Shown here one piece after another: positions 17,696 through 26,603 of a DNA stretch of 64,000 bases; positions within the stretch are counted from its first letter, which is position 1; each line of letters starts with the position of its first letter. Origin of the DNA: Thiosocius sp963736445. Its GTDB lineage: Bacteria > Pseudomonadota > Gammaproteobacteria > Chromatiales > Chromatiaceae. The notes under the pieces are model-generated. The model saw only the letters and a program-made list of their open reading frames with translations, was not told the DNA's origin and ran no database searches. The position numbers were made by a program, and so were the translations under genes. The DNA lies in assembly GCA_963736445.1 (NCBI GenBank), contig CAVTOY010000005.1, positions 1-64,000 on the forward strand, in the 5' to 3' direction.

Positions 17696-19558
17696 CTAGA
17701 AGCGGCCTGCAGGCCGCGCCATCTTCGCTGGCTCAAGGATATCGGCGATCTGTTCCTCGGTTAGCAGGCCCTTCTCCCGCACCAGCTCGACCACGCCTCT
17801 GCCGGTGCGCAGGGCCTCGGCCGCAAGCGCCGTGGACGGCTTGTAGCCCAGCACCGGCACCAGCGCCGTGACGACACCGATACTCTTGTCCACATACGCT
17901 TGACAGTTCTCGCGGTTGTCCGCGATGCCGTCAATGCAATTCACTCGGAGCGTCGCCGAGCCGTTCATCATCATCCTAATGGACTCCAGCACCGAGGCCG
18001 CGATTACAGGCTCCATCACGTTGAGCTGGAGCTGTCCCGCCTGCGCCGCGAGACTGACCGCCAGATCGTTGCCCAGGATCTTGAAGCACACCTGGTTAAC
18101 GACCTCGGGGATCACCGGGTTTACCTTGCCGGGCATGATAGAGGAGCCGGGCTGCTTCTCCGGGAGTCGAATCTCGGCGAAACCTGCACGAGGTCCAGAG
18201 GCAAGTAGACGCAGGTCGTTGCAGACCTTTATCATCTTCACGGCGAGGCTCTTCAGGGTCGCGGAGTAAAGAACGAACCCCTGGGTGTCCTGGGTGGCCT
18301 CAACCAGGTTCGGCGCCAGCCGGAAGCGAAATCCGCTTTCTTCGACGAGGTACTGCACGACCTTCTGCGAGTAGCCCTTCGGGGCATTGAGTCCTGTGCC
18401 CACGGCTGTTCCACCCATGTTGATCTCGAGCAGTGTCCCTGCCCCGGCCTCAAGCCCCTCGATCTCGTTTTCGATAGTCGACGCAAATGCGTCAAACTCC
18501 TGTCCTAGGGTCATGGGTACGGCATCCTGCAGGTGGGTGCGTCCCATCTTGAGCAGATCCGCGAACTCCTCGCCCTTCGCTCGGAGGGCTGCCACCAACT
18601 GCTCGAGCTCGCTCACGAGCCGCCGGTTACTGGTCAACATGGCCAGCTTTAGCGACGTGGGATAGACGTCATTGGTGGACTGCGAGGCATTGACGTGGTC
18701 ATTGGGGTGGCAGTGCTGGTAGTCGCCTTTGTGGTATCCCATGATCTCCAGGGCCCGGTTGGCAATCACCTCGTTGGCATTCATGTTCGTCGAGGTCCCG
18801 GCACCGCCCTGAATCACATCTACTGCAAACTGTTCCATCAACTTGCCCTGGGTCACCTCCGCGGCCGCGGTCACGATGCCATCACACACCTCTCCACTGA
18901 TGACTTCGCAGTCACGATTGGCTTTGGCCGCGGCCACCTTGACCATAGCAATGGCAGCGATGAAATCCGGGTAAAGAGAGATGGGCACCCCGGTGATCTG
19001 GAAGTTTTCCAGGGCGCGCGCTGTCTGGACGCCGAAATAGGCGTTAGCCGGAACTTCTTTATCCCCGAGCAAGTCCCGCTCGATGCGGGTGTTGCCTGAG
19101 ATGAGCTGCAGAGAGTCCGGTGTCGCCCGAGGGGCGAGGCGATCGAGGCGCTCCGCCAGACGACGGATCAACCGCCCGTAGATATGCGCCTTGAGACCGG
19201 GGTCGCGATCCAGAACGTCTCGGAGGGCATCACCCGAGGCACCCCAGACGACGACGGGAGTCTTGGCGACCGCCGTAGTGGAATGCTCGGCATCATCGAG
19301 CAAAATCCCCTCACTGAGTGTATCGCCGCTAACGTAGGTGATGAGCGGTACGCCCGGCCTTGCTCCCGCAACGCGGCTGACCTCCACCATGCCGCTCACG
19401 ATGATCAGCAGCCGCTCGCGCCGCGATCGCTCGCTGTGGATGACTTCGCCCGGCGCGAAGCGCTGCTCCGAAAAAAGCTCGGCGATACGCTCCGCCTTGT
19501 CGCGCTCGATCTCACGCAGCGCCGGAATGTTTTCGATGATTTCCAATACCGATGGCAT
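17696..19558 (-). CDS. aspA: Aspartate ammonia-lyase fused to a cyclic-nucleotide-binding domain
   Basis: 620 residues, about 150 longer than a standard aspartase. Residues 1-140 form a cNMP-binding (CRP-type) beta barrel followed by a helix (AHIYGRLIRRLAERLDRLAP). Its phosphate-binding cassette reads TLSEGILLDDAEHSTTAVA, where the usual Arg is His92, so canonical cAMP binding is doubtful. From about residue 157 the sequence is a class II lyase: RIERDLLGDKEVPANAYFGV, GGAGTSTNMNANEVIANRA, and the catalytic SS loop GSSIMPGKVNP at residue 471. The enzyme deaminates aspartate to fumarate, feeding the adjacent fumarate reductase. Aspartase is preferred over fumarase C because the ISLYPDFIAAIAMVK segment matches AspA. 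Confidence 0.85.
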   Translation of the reverse strand: MPSVLEIIENIPALREIERDKAERIAELFSEQRFAPGEVIHSERSRRERLLIIVSGMVEVSRVAGARPGVPLITYVSGDTLSEGILLDDAEHSTTAVAKTPVVVWGASGDALRDVLDRDPGLKAHIYGRLIRRLAERLDRLAPRATPDSLQLISGNTRIERDLLGDKEVPANAYFGVQTARALENFQITGVPISLYPDFIAAIAMVKVAAAKANRDCEVISGEVCDGIVTAAAEVTQGKLMEQFAVDVIQGGAGTSTNMNANEVIANRALEIMGYHKGDYQHCHPNDHVNASQSTNDVYPTSLKLAMLTSNRRLVSELEQLVAALRAKGEEFADLLKMGRTHLQDAVPMTLGQEFDAFASTIENEIEGLEAGAGTLLEINMGGTAVGTGLNAPKGYSQKVVQYLVEESGFRFRLAPNLVEATQDTQGFVLYSATLKSLAVKMIKVCNDLRLLASGPRAGFAEIRLPEKQPGSSIMPGKVNPVIPEVVNQVCFKILGNDLAVSLAAQAGQLQLNVMEPVIAASVLESIRMMMNGSATLRVNCIDGIADNRENCQAYVDKSIGVVTALVPVLGYKPSTALAAEALRTGRGVVELVREKGLLTEEQIADILEPAKMARPAGRF

Positions 19559-19659
19559 GTCAGGACCTCTCGAGGTGGCGCCGGGGTCTGCGGGGTATCT
19601 GGCTTACGCAAATCTCGTGCGGGCGGCGAAAAGCCGCAAGCTGCGGCCACATCCCGCGC

Positions 19660-20406
19660 TCAAAAGCCGATTTTCACCATCTTGCGACGCAGGAAAGCGA
19701 TCTGGGTCTCCAGTGGGAGCTCCTTGGGACAGACGTCGTGACACCCGAGCAGCGCCATGCACCCGAACACCCCGTCGTCATCGCCGATCAGCTCGTAGTA
19801 GTCGTCATCGGTTCGTGTGTCGCGTGGGTCGACGCGGAACCTTGCGACCTTATTGAGACCCACCGCCCCGACAAAATCGTGGCGCATCCGTGCCGTTCCG
19901 CAGCCCGCGACACAACATCCACACTCGATACAGCGATTGAGTTCGTAGACCTGCTCCGCGAGCCCAGGGTCCATGACTTCTTCCAAGCGATCGAGTTCGG
20001 CTTCAGTCTCCTTCATGTGTACCCAAGCCCGGACCCGCTCGTTCATGCCCCGCATCCACTTACCGGTGTTCACGGAGAGGTCCCCGATGAGCTCGAACAC
20101 CGGCAGCGGGGCGAGCATGATCGCGGCATCCAGGTTCTGAGTGAGCGTGCGGCAGGCGAGTCCGGGACGGCCGTTGATCAACATGCCGCAGCTGCCGCAG
20201 ATGCCCGCGCGACACACAAAATCGAACTGTAATGACGCGTCCTGAGTCTCGCGAATCTCGTTGAGGGCGATGAAAAGCGTCATACCAGGGGCTTCGGTCA
20301 GCTCGTAGGTCTGAACACGCGGTTTCGTTTCCGGATCTTGAGGATTAAAGCGGACCGCGCTGATCCGTAAGCGCCTGGCCTGGGCATCGGGGGGTGCGTC
20401 GGTCAT
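19660..20406 (-). CDS. frdB: Fumarate reductase iron-sulfur subunit
   Basis: 248 residues. The plant-type [2Fe-2S] site is FVCRAGICGSCGMLINGRPG with a further Cys in GLACRTL. The [4Fe-4S] site is CIECGCCVAGC and the third cluster is CMALLGCHDVCPKELPL. This subunit passes electrons from the cytochrome b to the flavin subunit on the cytoplasmic side of the membrane. Its start overlaps the stop of frdA by four bases (ATGA), which implies translational coupling. The long segment between the second and third cluster (RDTRTDDDYYELIGDDDGVF) is like that of Wolinella/Campylobacter fumarate reductases rather than E. coli FrdB. Confidence 0.9.
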   Translation of the reverse strand: MTDAPPDAQARRLRISAVRFNPQDPETKPRVQTYELTEAPGMTLFIALNEIRETQDASLQFDFVCRAGICGSCGMLINGRPGLACRTLTQNLDAAIMLAPLPVFELIGDLSVNTGKWMRGMNERVRAWVHMKETEAELDRLEEVMDPGLAEQVYELNRCIECGCCVAGCGTARMRHDFVGAVGLNKVARFRVDPRDTRTDDDYYELIGDDDGVFGCMALLGCHDVCPKELPLETQIAFLRRKMVKIGF

Positions 20407-22385
20407 GCGAACCTCTCGTCGATTCTTTCGTTGCGGCCCCGGAAGCGCTCCGGCAGCAGGTGCTCATAAGGCATGAGGGCCTCTTGAATAGCGAAGCGAT
20501 CGGCATCAGACATGCCTTGCCTGATCTGCTCCACCGCTTCCTCCCGCTTCGCGCTATCGGGATGATCGATCTGGTTCTTGGCACCGTAGCCACGCCATCC
20601 TGGAGGGAGTTCCATCGCCATGACATCGAGCGGCTCGTAGCTCAGCGCCGGGAGGGTGTCGTTCCCATCCTTCCAGACGGCGAGCGTCCGGCTCAGCCAC
20701 TCCTGGTCGTTGCGCTGCGGGTAGTCCTCCCGGTAGTGGGCACCGCGACTTTCCGTGCGCCGCAACGCCCCGTAGGCGGTACTGAGCGCGAGCTTGAGCA
20801 TGAGCTGCACGCGGTAGGCGGACACCAGCTCTGGATTCGCACCGCGGGCCTTATAGTCGACACGAATGCTGCGGCTGCGGTCCAGCAGTTTCTGCAGCTC
20901 CTCGACGGCGCTGGCCAGATTATCCCCCGTTCTGAAGATACCCACCTTGTCGGTCATGATGTTCTGCATCTCCACGCGCAACCTATTTGGATTCTCGGAA
21001 CCCGTGCCGTGCAACAGTGCATCGAGCTTGCCCTGTTCGCGCTGCAGAAAATCGCGTGCCAGTCCGGTCGAAATGTCGAGATCGTTTTCGGGGCGATCGC
21101 AAAAATCGGCGATAAACTCGCCGACGATCATCCCGGCAACGACTGTCTCGGCCACCGAATTGCCACCGAGCCGGTTAAAGCCGTGCATATCCCAGCAGGC
21201 CGCCTCCCCGGCCGCGAACAGCCCTTTGAGCGTGGGGCTCTCGCCGGTGTGGTTGGTGCGCACGCCGCCCATGGTGTAGTGCTGCGCGGGTCGCACGGGG
21301 ATCAGGTCCTTCCAGGGTTCGACACCGAGGAAATACTCGCAGATTTCCTTGACCTCGCGCAGGTTCTTCTCTATGTGCTCGCGACCGAGCAGGGTGATGT
21401 CTAGCCACAGGTGTTTCCCAAAACGGGATTCGGCGCCCTTGCCGGCAGCGATATGCTGTTCCATGCGACGGGAGACGACATCGCGCGAGGCCAGCTCTGC
21501 CTTCTCCGGCTCGTAGTCGGGCATGAAGCGGTGACGATCGCCATCGAGCAATAGGCCCCCGTCGCCGCGGCAGCCCTCCGTGACCAGGATGCCGGCCGGA
21601 AAGATCCCCGTGGGGTGGAACTGCACGGCCTCCATGTTCCCGAGCGTCGCCACACCGGTATCGAGCGCGATGGCGTGGCCCATGCCCTCGCAGATAACGG
21701 CATTGGTCGAGATCCGGTAGAGCCGGCCTGCCCCACCGGTCGCAATCGCTGTTGCCTTGGCGACGTAGGCGGACAACTCACCGGTTACCAAATTACGGAC
21801 GACGGCCCCGTAGCAGCGACCGCCATCATGGATCAAGGCGATCGCCTCCACTCGCTCGTGCACGGGGATGCTGTTGGCGATCGCCTGGTCCGACATCGTG
21901 CTCAGCATTGCGTGACCTGTCCCATCGGACGCATAACACGTGCGCCACTTCTTGGTGCCGCCGAACTGGCGCTGCGCGACCAGCCCGTGCGCCGCGTCAC
22001 GCTCGGTAATGGTGATCCGCTCACCATTGATCACAACCTCGCGGTCCCCCTTGCGCACCCGGCTCCAGGGAACTCCCCAGGCTGCAAGCTCGCGGACGGC
22101 CTTCGGCGCAGTATCGACGAACATGCGCACGACCTCCTGATCGGCGCCCCAGTCGCTGCCGCGCACCGTATCTTCGAAATGAATATCCTCGGTGTCACCC
22201 TGCCCCTTAATGACATTGGCGAGACTGGCCTGCATACCGCCCTGCGCGGCGGCAGAATGCGAACGCTTGGGGGGCACCAATGACAGCACGATGACATCGT
22301 GGCCGCGGCGTCTCGCACCGATGGCCATGCGCAGCCCGGCGAGCCCGCCGCCGATCACCAGCACGTCTGTGTAGACAACCTTCAT
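20403..22385 (-). CDS. frdA: Fumarate reductase flavoprotein subunit
   Basis: 660 residues from ATG 22385; an upstream extension of the frame to 22679 overlaps frdC and is not used. The dinucleotide-binding motif is VLVIGGGLAGLRMAIGARRR. The covalent FAD histidine is in KRSHSAAAQGGMQASL. Substrate-site residues lie in HPTGIFPAGILVTEGCRGDG and in the capping-domain arginine region near the QHYTMGGVRTNHTGE motif. It reduces fumarate to succinate (or runs in reverse). The insertion EDTVRGSDWGADQEVVRMFV is typical of the epsilonproteobacterial-type enzyme. ATGA overlaps on both sides couple it to frdC and frdB. Confidence 0.9.
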   Translation of the reverse strand: MKVVYTDVLVIGGGLAGLRMAIGARRRGHDVIVLSLVPPKRSHSAAAQGGMQASLANVIKGQGDTEDIHFEDTVRGSDWGADQEVVRMFVDTAPKAVRELAAWGVPWSRVRKGDREVVINGERITITERDAAHGLVAQRQFGGTKKWRTCYASDGTGHAMLSTMSDQAIANSIPVHERVEAIALIHDGGRCYGAVVRNLVTGELSAYVAKATAIATGGAGRLYRISTNAVICEGMGHAIALDTGVATLGNMEAVQFHPTGIFPAGILVTEGCRGDGGLLLDGDRHRFMPDYEPEKAELASRDVVSRRMEQHIAAGKGAESRFGKHLWLDITLLGREHIEKNLREVKEICEYFLGVEPWKDLIPVRPAQHYTMGGVRTNHTGESPTLKGLFAAGEAACWDMHGFNRLGGNSVAETVVAGMIVGEFIADFCDRPENDLDISTGLARDFLQREQGKLDALLHGTGSENPNRLRVEMQNIMTDKVGIFRTGDNLASAVEELQKLLDRSRSIRVDYKARGANPELVSAYRVQLMLKLALSTAYGALRRTESRGAHYREDYPQRNDQEWLSRTLAVWKDGNDTLPALSYEPLDVMAMELPPGWRGYGAKNQIDHPDSAKREEAVEQIRQGMSDADRFAIQEALMPYEHLLPERFRGRNERIDERFA

Positions 22386-23167
22386 GGCCTGTCCTCGCGC
22401 GATTGGGCATCCTGCAAAGAGCTGGGAACGTAATGTTCTCCGTAGCGGTCCGCGTGCTCGATGCCGATCTTGACGTAGGCCGCGAGCGTGAGGAAACCGA
22501 GGACGAGAAAGAACGCGGTAGTTCCCCACTTGAACTTTTGCAGACGTGCCCGGGTTGCAGCCGGGTCGCTTCCCTCGAACCATCCCCACTTCACGGCCAG
22601 GCGATACAGGCCGATGCCGCCGTGCAGCTCCACCGCGAGCAAAAGGAGGATGTAAAGCCCCCACATGCCGTCGCTCCAAACCCGATCAGCGGAGCCGTAG
22701 GGACCGATCGTCTCGGGTTGAGTCAGCATGATGAAGAGATGCGGCGATGCCAGAAAAAACAGCGCGAACCCCGTGAAGGCCTGCCAAAACCAGAGGCTCG
22801 TATCACTGTGATGGAAAGCCTTCATGTGGGAACGGAATTCTCTGTACTGACGGTAATTGATAGGAAACTTGCGCAGTGCGAGAAAGGCATGCCCCACGAA
22901 CAGCGCGATCACGATGGCAACAACCAGGGAGACAATCCACGGCTGCGCCTCGCCCAGGAAGTAGTACCCCTCGAAGAACTTGGTCACCGCCCACATGGCA
23001 TCCTTGCCGAGCAGGATCGAGGACACAAAGAACATGTGACCCCACATGAACAGGCCAAGTGCCAGTCCGCTCGCGCTCTGCAGCAGGTCGAGCCTTGCCG
23101 GCCAGCGGCTCCGTCTCGACCGATTAGCAAGCCCGGCACCCGCTATCACGCTAGAATCTGTAGCCAT
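22382..23167 (-). CDS. frdC: Fumarate reductase cytochrome b subunit (di-haem type B)
   Basis: 261 residues with five membrane segments, the size and pattern of Wolinella succinogenes FrdC. Histidines that could bind two haems occur in LFMWGHMFFVS, FVGHAFLALRKF, SPHLFIMLTQPE and VELHGGIGLYRL. It would oxidise menaquinol (or reduce it when run in reverse). E. coli-type enzymes instead use two haem-free anchors, FrdC and FrdD, which are absent here. It follows the DASS transporter by 55 bases and overlaps frdA by four. Confidence 0.85.
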   Translation of the reverse strand: MATDSSVIAGAGLANRSRRSRWPARLDLLQSASGLALGLFMWGHMFFVSSILLGKDAMWAVTKFFEGYYFLGEAQPWIVSLVVAIVIALFVGHAFLALRKFPINYRQYREFRSHMKAFHHSDTSLWFWQAFTGFALFFLASPHLFIMLTQPETIGPYGSADRVWSDGMWGLYILLLLAVELHGGIGLYRLAVKWGWFEGSDPAATRARLQKFKWGTTAFFLVLGFLTLAAYVKIGIEHADRYGEHYVPSSLQDAQSREDRP

Positions 23168-23222
23168 CGAGCCACCTCCTGTTTTTGACGGCTACCGCCG
23201 TGCTGCAAACCACCAAAAAGTC

Positions 23223-24659
23223 TTACATGAGACCAATCATGTCCCACCAGATAGAACCCACACCAACCCAGATAATGATGTTCAGCACGCTGACGGCACC
23301 GCCGACCGCCCACCAGGCGCCCATGCTGACATAGCCGGTGCCGAACACCACGGGCGCAGGCCCGTTGGCGTAGTGGGTCAGGCTCGAGAACAGGTTGCTG
23401 AAGTACGCAAGCGCCAGAGCGGCCAGTACCGGAGGGGTGCCGACGGCCAGGGCGACCGCGAGAAACGGTGCGTACATGGCGCTGATATGGGCGGTTTGGC
23501 TGGCAAACAAATAGTGGCTGTAGAAATACACCAGGCCAAGGATAAGGAAGGCGACAGTCCACTCCATGCCCTGCACCTGTGCACCGACGCTCTCCCCGAA
23601 CCAAGGAATGAAGCCGAGTTTGTTGAGCTGCGTCGCCATCATCACCAGGGCTGCGAACCAGACGATGGTGTCCCATGCGCTCGTCTCCCGCAGGATGTCT
23701 TGCCAGGTCAGCACGCCGGTCAGCAGGAGCAAGCCCAAACCCACAAGGGCCGCGGTGGTGGCGTCCACGCCCAGGTTCTTGCTGAAAATCCAGAGGCAAA
23801 GAAGCAATGCGATCACCGCGAGCGTTAGCCACTCGCCCGGCTTCATCGCGCCCATCTCCCTGAGTTGATCGCTAGCCATCTGGGCGGCCTGCGGCGTCTC
23901 TTTCACTTCCGGAGGGTATACCTTGTAAACGAACAGTGGGATGACGATCAAAGAGACGATGGCCGGCACGAGCGCGGCCAGGAACCACCCTCCCCAGGTC
24001 ACCTCGACCCCCGCGTCACCCGCCAACTTGGCCGCCAGGGGATTTGCGGCCATGGCGGTCATAAACATGGCGCTTGTAATGATGTTGATCTGAAAGGCGT
24101 TGAGCATCATGAAGGCACCGACCCGTCGCTGCGTGCCGTTGGCAGGGTTACTGTCATAGGCCAACGAAACCGAACGCAGCAACGGCATAAGCACACCGCC
24201 GGCGCGGGCGGTATTGCTCGGCATGGCAGGGGCAAGCACCAGGTCGGCCAGGCCGAGACCATAAGACAGACCCAGGGTCTTCTTGCCAAAGCGTTTCATG
24301 AAATGCAACGCGATGCGCGCGCCGAGACCGGTCTTGATGACGGCGCGCGAAACGAAGAAGGCCACACCGATTAGCCAGACCGTGTTGTTGCCAAAGCCGC
24401 TCAGCGCATCGCCGATCTTCAGCGTTCCTGTGAGCGCTGTCGCAGCGACACCGATGATGGCCACGGCCCCCATTGGCAGGGGTTTAGTGATGATGCCAAC
24501 GATGGTAGCGACAAAAATGGCGAGTAAATGCCACGCTTCCTGCGTTACCCCCTCCGGAGGCGGCATGAACCAAATGATGACGCCTACGCCTAACGTGATC
24601 AGAAACGGCACTAGCTTCGCCGGGGCGAGCAGTGCCGCCCGCGTTGCTGAATCGACCAT
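23223..24659 (-). CDS. DASS/SLC13-family C4-dicarboxylate transporter
   Basis: 478 residues, about 12 membrane segments, start ATG 24659. The DASS motifs are VLAPAMPSNTARAGGVLMPL near residue 155 and AYFSNLFSSLTHYANGPAPV near residue 425, the latter of the CitT/2-oxoglutarate-malate translocator group. Likely substrates are fumarate, malate, succinate or related dicarboxylates; exchange of external substrate for succinate would suit the adjacent frdCAB. It is the first intact gene of the fumarate block; the relic of a fumarase lies just upstream on the same strand. Confidence 0.8.
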   Translation of the reverse strand: MVDSATRAALLAPAKLVPFLITLGVGVIIWFMPPPEGVTQEAWHLLAIFVATIVGIITKPLPMGAVAIIGVAATALTGTLKIGDALSGFGNNTVWLIGVAFFVSRAVIKTGLGARIALHFMKRFGKKTLGLSYGLGLADLVLAPAMPSNTARAGGVLMPLLRSVSLAYDSNPANGTQRRVGAFMMLNAFQINIITSAMFMTAMAANPLAAKLAGDAGVEVTWGGWFLAALVPAIVSLIVIPLFVYKVYPPEVKETPQAAQMASDQLREMGAMKPGEWLTLAVIALLLCLWIFSKNLGVDATTAALVGLGLLLLTGVLTWQDILRETSAWDTIVWFAALVMMATQLNKLGFIPWFGESVGAQVQGMEWTVAFLILGLVYFYSHYLFASQTAHISAMYAPFLAVALAVGTPPVLAALALAYFSNLFSSLTHYANGPAPVVFGTGYVSMGAWWAVGGAVSVLNIIIWVGVGSIWWDMIGLM

Positions 24660-24736
24660 GAATTTTCTCCGCGTTTATGCCTGCCCTAGGCGTATTCCTA
24701 CTCCGCACGCGGGGACCATTATGGGTCCAAAAAACC

Positions 24737-25030
24737 TTAGAACTCAAGCGACCACCACCGGAATCTTGCCGATCTTCCCGGTACCGGGCCCATCGGCCCC
24801 ACGCAGTAGATGAAGCGATTCGTGAAATCCACTGGCAGTTCCTCGCCCCCGTCCAAGATCTGGATCAGCCGCTTGTGTGCCGCATCGCGCCCGGTGAGCA
24901 GCACCCGGTCACCCGCCTTCAGGGTGGCCGCCGCGTCCCGTGAAACGGTATCGAGGCGTCGTATCTCTTCGGCATGAGCATGGCCTTCTCTGGCGTGCCG
25001 CCGACACCTACCGAAATTTGCTGACTATCC
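24737..25030 (-). pseudogene. Class I fumarase, C-terminal relic
   Basis: On the minus strand VGVGGTPEKAMLMPKRYDAS reads in one frame. Then, after a frame change, LDTVSRDAAATLKAGDRVLL, TGRDAAHKRLIQILDGGEEL and DFTNRFIYCVGPMGPVPG follow, ending at a TAA at 24737-24739. These are the end of the alpha part and the start of the beta part of class I (Fe-S) fumarate hydratases. The TVYVA segment after VLL and all of the terminal part are missing and there is no start. A fumarase was probably once the first gene of the fumarate operon. Confidence 0.65.
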
Positions 25031-25165
25031 ACTCTCGCCAGCCCCCAGCCGCAGCTCTGACCGCGCCATTCAGGTTCTGTTCAGGAACGCCTCCCTATAT
25101 TGCTTTCAGCGAGGTCGGGCATCGAGATGAACAACGACCTCAACGACTGCGAGGAGAATCCCGAA

Positions 25166-25990
25166 ATGAGAACCGCAATGATCTGCGACTGGCACAGTAC
25201 GCGGCGCCTTATCCGTCCGCTGCTGAGCGCATGGGCATTGCTGCTGCCGGTGGCCGCGTTTGCCGGCCAGAGTGCGCCGACCATCAAGTTGTTTCCGACG
25301 ACCGTATTGGAGGAAATCAAGCACACCGGCAATGTGGCTGCGGAGATGGAGACCGGCCTGCAGGCCGTCATCAGCAAGCTCGATGAACAGCAGAGCCTGT
25401 TCCTGGAGAGCAAGTGCGAAGGCGACGAGGGCGATCCGGGCTGCGAGCGCATCGCCAGGCAACTCGGCAAGAGCTATATCGAGATGCTGGACATCATGGC
25501 GGACAGGCTGCCGGAGATGGAAACCGCGGTGAACGCCACCTCCTCCAGTCTGGAGAAGCGCATTCGCAAGGAGCTGGGTCAGAAGAAGACCTCCTGGACG
25601 CTGCAGGAACTGCTGTTAGGGCAAGAGTCCGGTAACACGACCACGACCAGCCAGCCGTCACTGCGTGGGCGTTCCGGTATGCGTCTCAGTGACCGCTTCA
25701 GCCAGTACTACAAGCTGGTGGCGCGCTCCGGTAGCAACACCAATTCCTCGCTGGCCGTCATTGCCTCGGATATCTACCTGGATATGCAGGAGACCTCCAG
25801 CCTGATCGCGCGTACCCGCGAGGAGATCAGCCGCGCAACCCTTATGGAACAGCTCAACCAGTCGTTCGGCAGCATCACCCCGGAAATGCAGGAAGTCGTG
25901 AGCGGCGTCAAGGCCATCCTGTTCGGAGAGGAGGTGGACGCCATACCGGTGGCTCATCCCGCCATCGGGGCCGGCCGACCACAGCTATGA
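25166..25990 (+). CDS. Exported helical protein, first gene of the envelope cluster
   Basis: 274 residues from ATG 25166, which has GAGGAG upstream; earlier in-frame ATG/TTG starts lack a site. The signal peptide ends LLSAWALLLPVAAFAGQSAP. The mature protein is almost entirely amphipathic helix: VLEEIKHTGNVAAEMETGLQ, LGKSYIEMLDIMADRLPEME, AVNATSSSLEKRIRKELGQK. A short Thr/Ser/Gly-rich linker sits near residue 180. Two cysteines (CEGDEGDPGC) are close together and may form a disulfide. No family is recognised. It begins a seven-gene plus-strand run that includes an ExbB-like channel and a lytic transglycosylase, so a periplasmic structural or adaptor role is possible (inference). Confidence 0.6.
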   Translation: MRTAMICDWHSTRRLIRPLLSAWALLLPVAAFAGQSAPTIKLFPTTVLEEIKHTGNVAAEMETGLQAVISKLDEQQSLFLESKCEGDEGDPGCERIARQLGKSYIEMLDIMADRLPEMETAVNATSSSLEKRIRKELGQKKTSWTLQELLLGQESGNTTTTSQPSLRGRSGMRLSDRFSQYYKLVARSGSNTNSSLAVIASDIYLDMQETSSLIARTREEISRATLMEQLNQSFGSITPEMQEVVSGVKAILFGEEVDAIPVAHPAIGAGRPQL

Positions 25991-26036
25991 AAGCGCCCTG
26001 CAGATGTGACTGAAAGACCAACCGGAGAAACCCCAA

Positions 26037-26597
26037 TGAACACACGATGACACCATCAAGCTGGCCAGACTGTTGCCGTGGCCGGCTGTCACCGGGCTCA
26101 CTGGCGGCCTGCAGCAGCAATCCCAACCCTGCGACAGGCCGCAGCCTGCCGGAGGGGCCACACCTGGAACGCGCCATCAGCGCCGCGCGCTTCGACCTGG
26201 AGACCGGCTGCGAACATAAATTCGATGCCTATTTCCAACGTCTGCTGAGCATCGCCGAAGGCGATCCGAAAAAGGAGAACAAGGCCGCCTTCAGCGACTT
26301 TCTGCTGTGGTCCAATGATGGCCGGCCTGTTGAGCAAGCGCCAGGCCCGGGAAACGCTACAACCGGTACTTCGGGGTCAAGTACGTGTCCCTGGTCAGCG
26401 ATTACAGTGTCTGTTCGCAAACCTGTCCACGCCAGTCCGATGTCATGCGCGAAATGAACCGGGAGTTGGCCGACAAGGAGCAGGGCCTGCTCCGGGTCAG
26501 TAGCGACAGGCTCAACTACACGCGGGCCAGCAACCTTTACCAGGAAACGGAACTGGTGCTGCAGGCAACCTGCGAGGCCTGCGGGCCCGTCGAGTAG
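26037..26597 (+). pseudogene. Cysteine-rich lipoprotein of the envelope cluster, frameshifted
   Basis: An ATG at 26037 with GGAGAAA upstream is followed at once by a frame change. The second frame supplies a lipobox (SPGSLAACSSNPNP) and ERAISAARFDLETGCEHKFD ... FSDFLLWSNDG. The third supplies GLLSKRQAR near 26318, and the last supplies KRYNRYFGVKYVSLVSDYSV, CSQTCPRQSDVMREMNRELA and a stop at 26597. At least three indels are needed to rebuild one lipoprotein of about 180 residues. The reconstructed protein has several cysteines, some paired (CSQTC, CEAC). No family recognised. If the indels are sequence errors, this is the second component of the envelope cluster. Confidence 0.5.
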
Positions 26598-26603
26598 CCG
26601 GCG

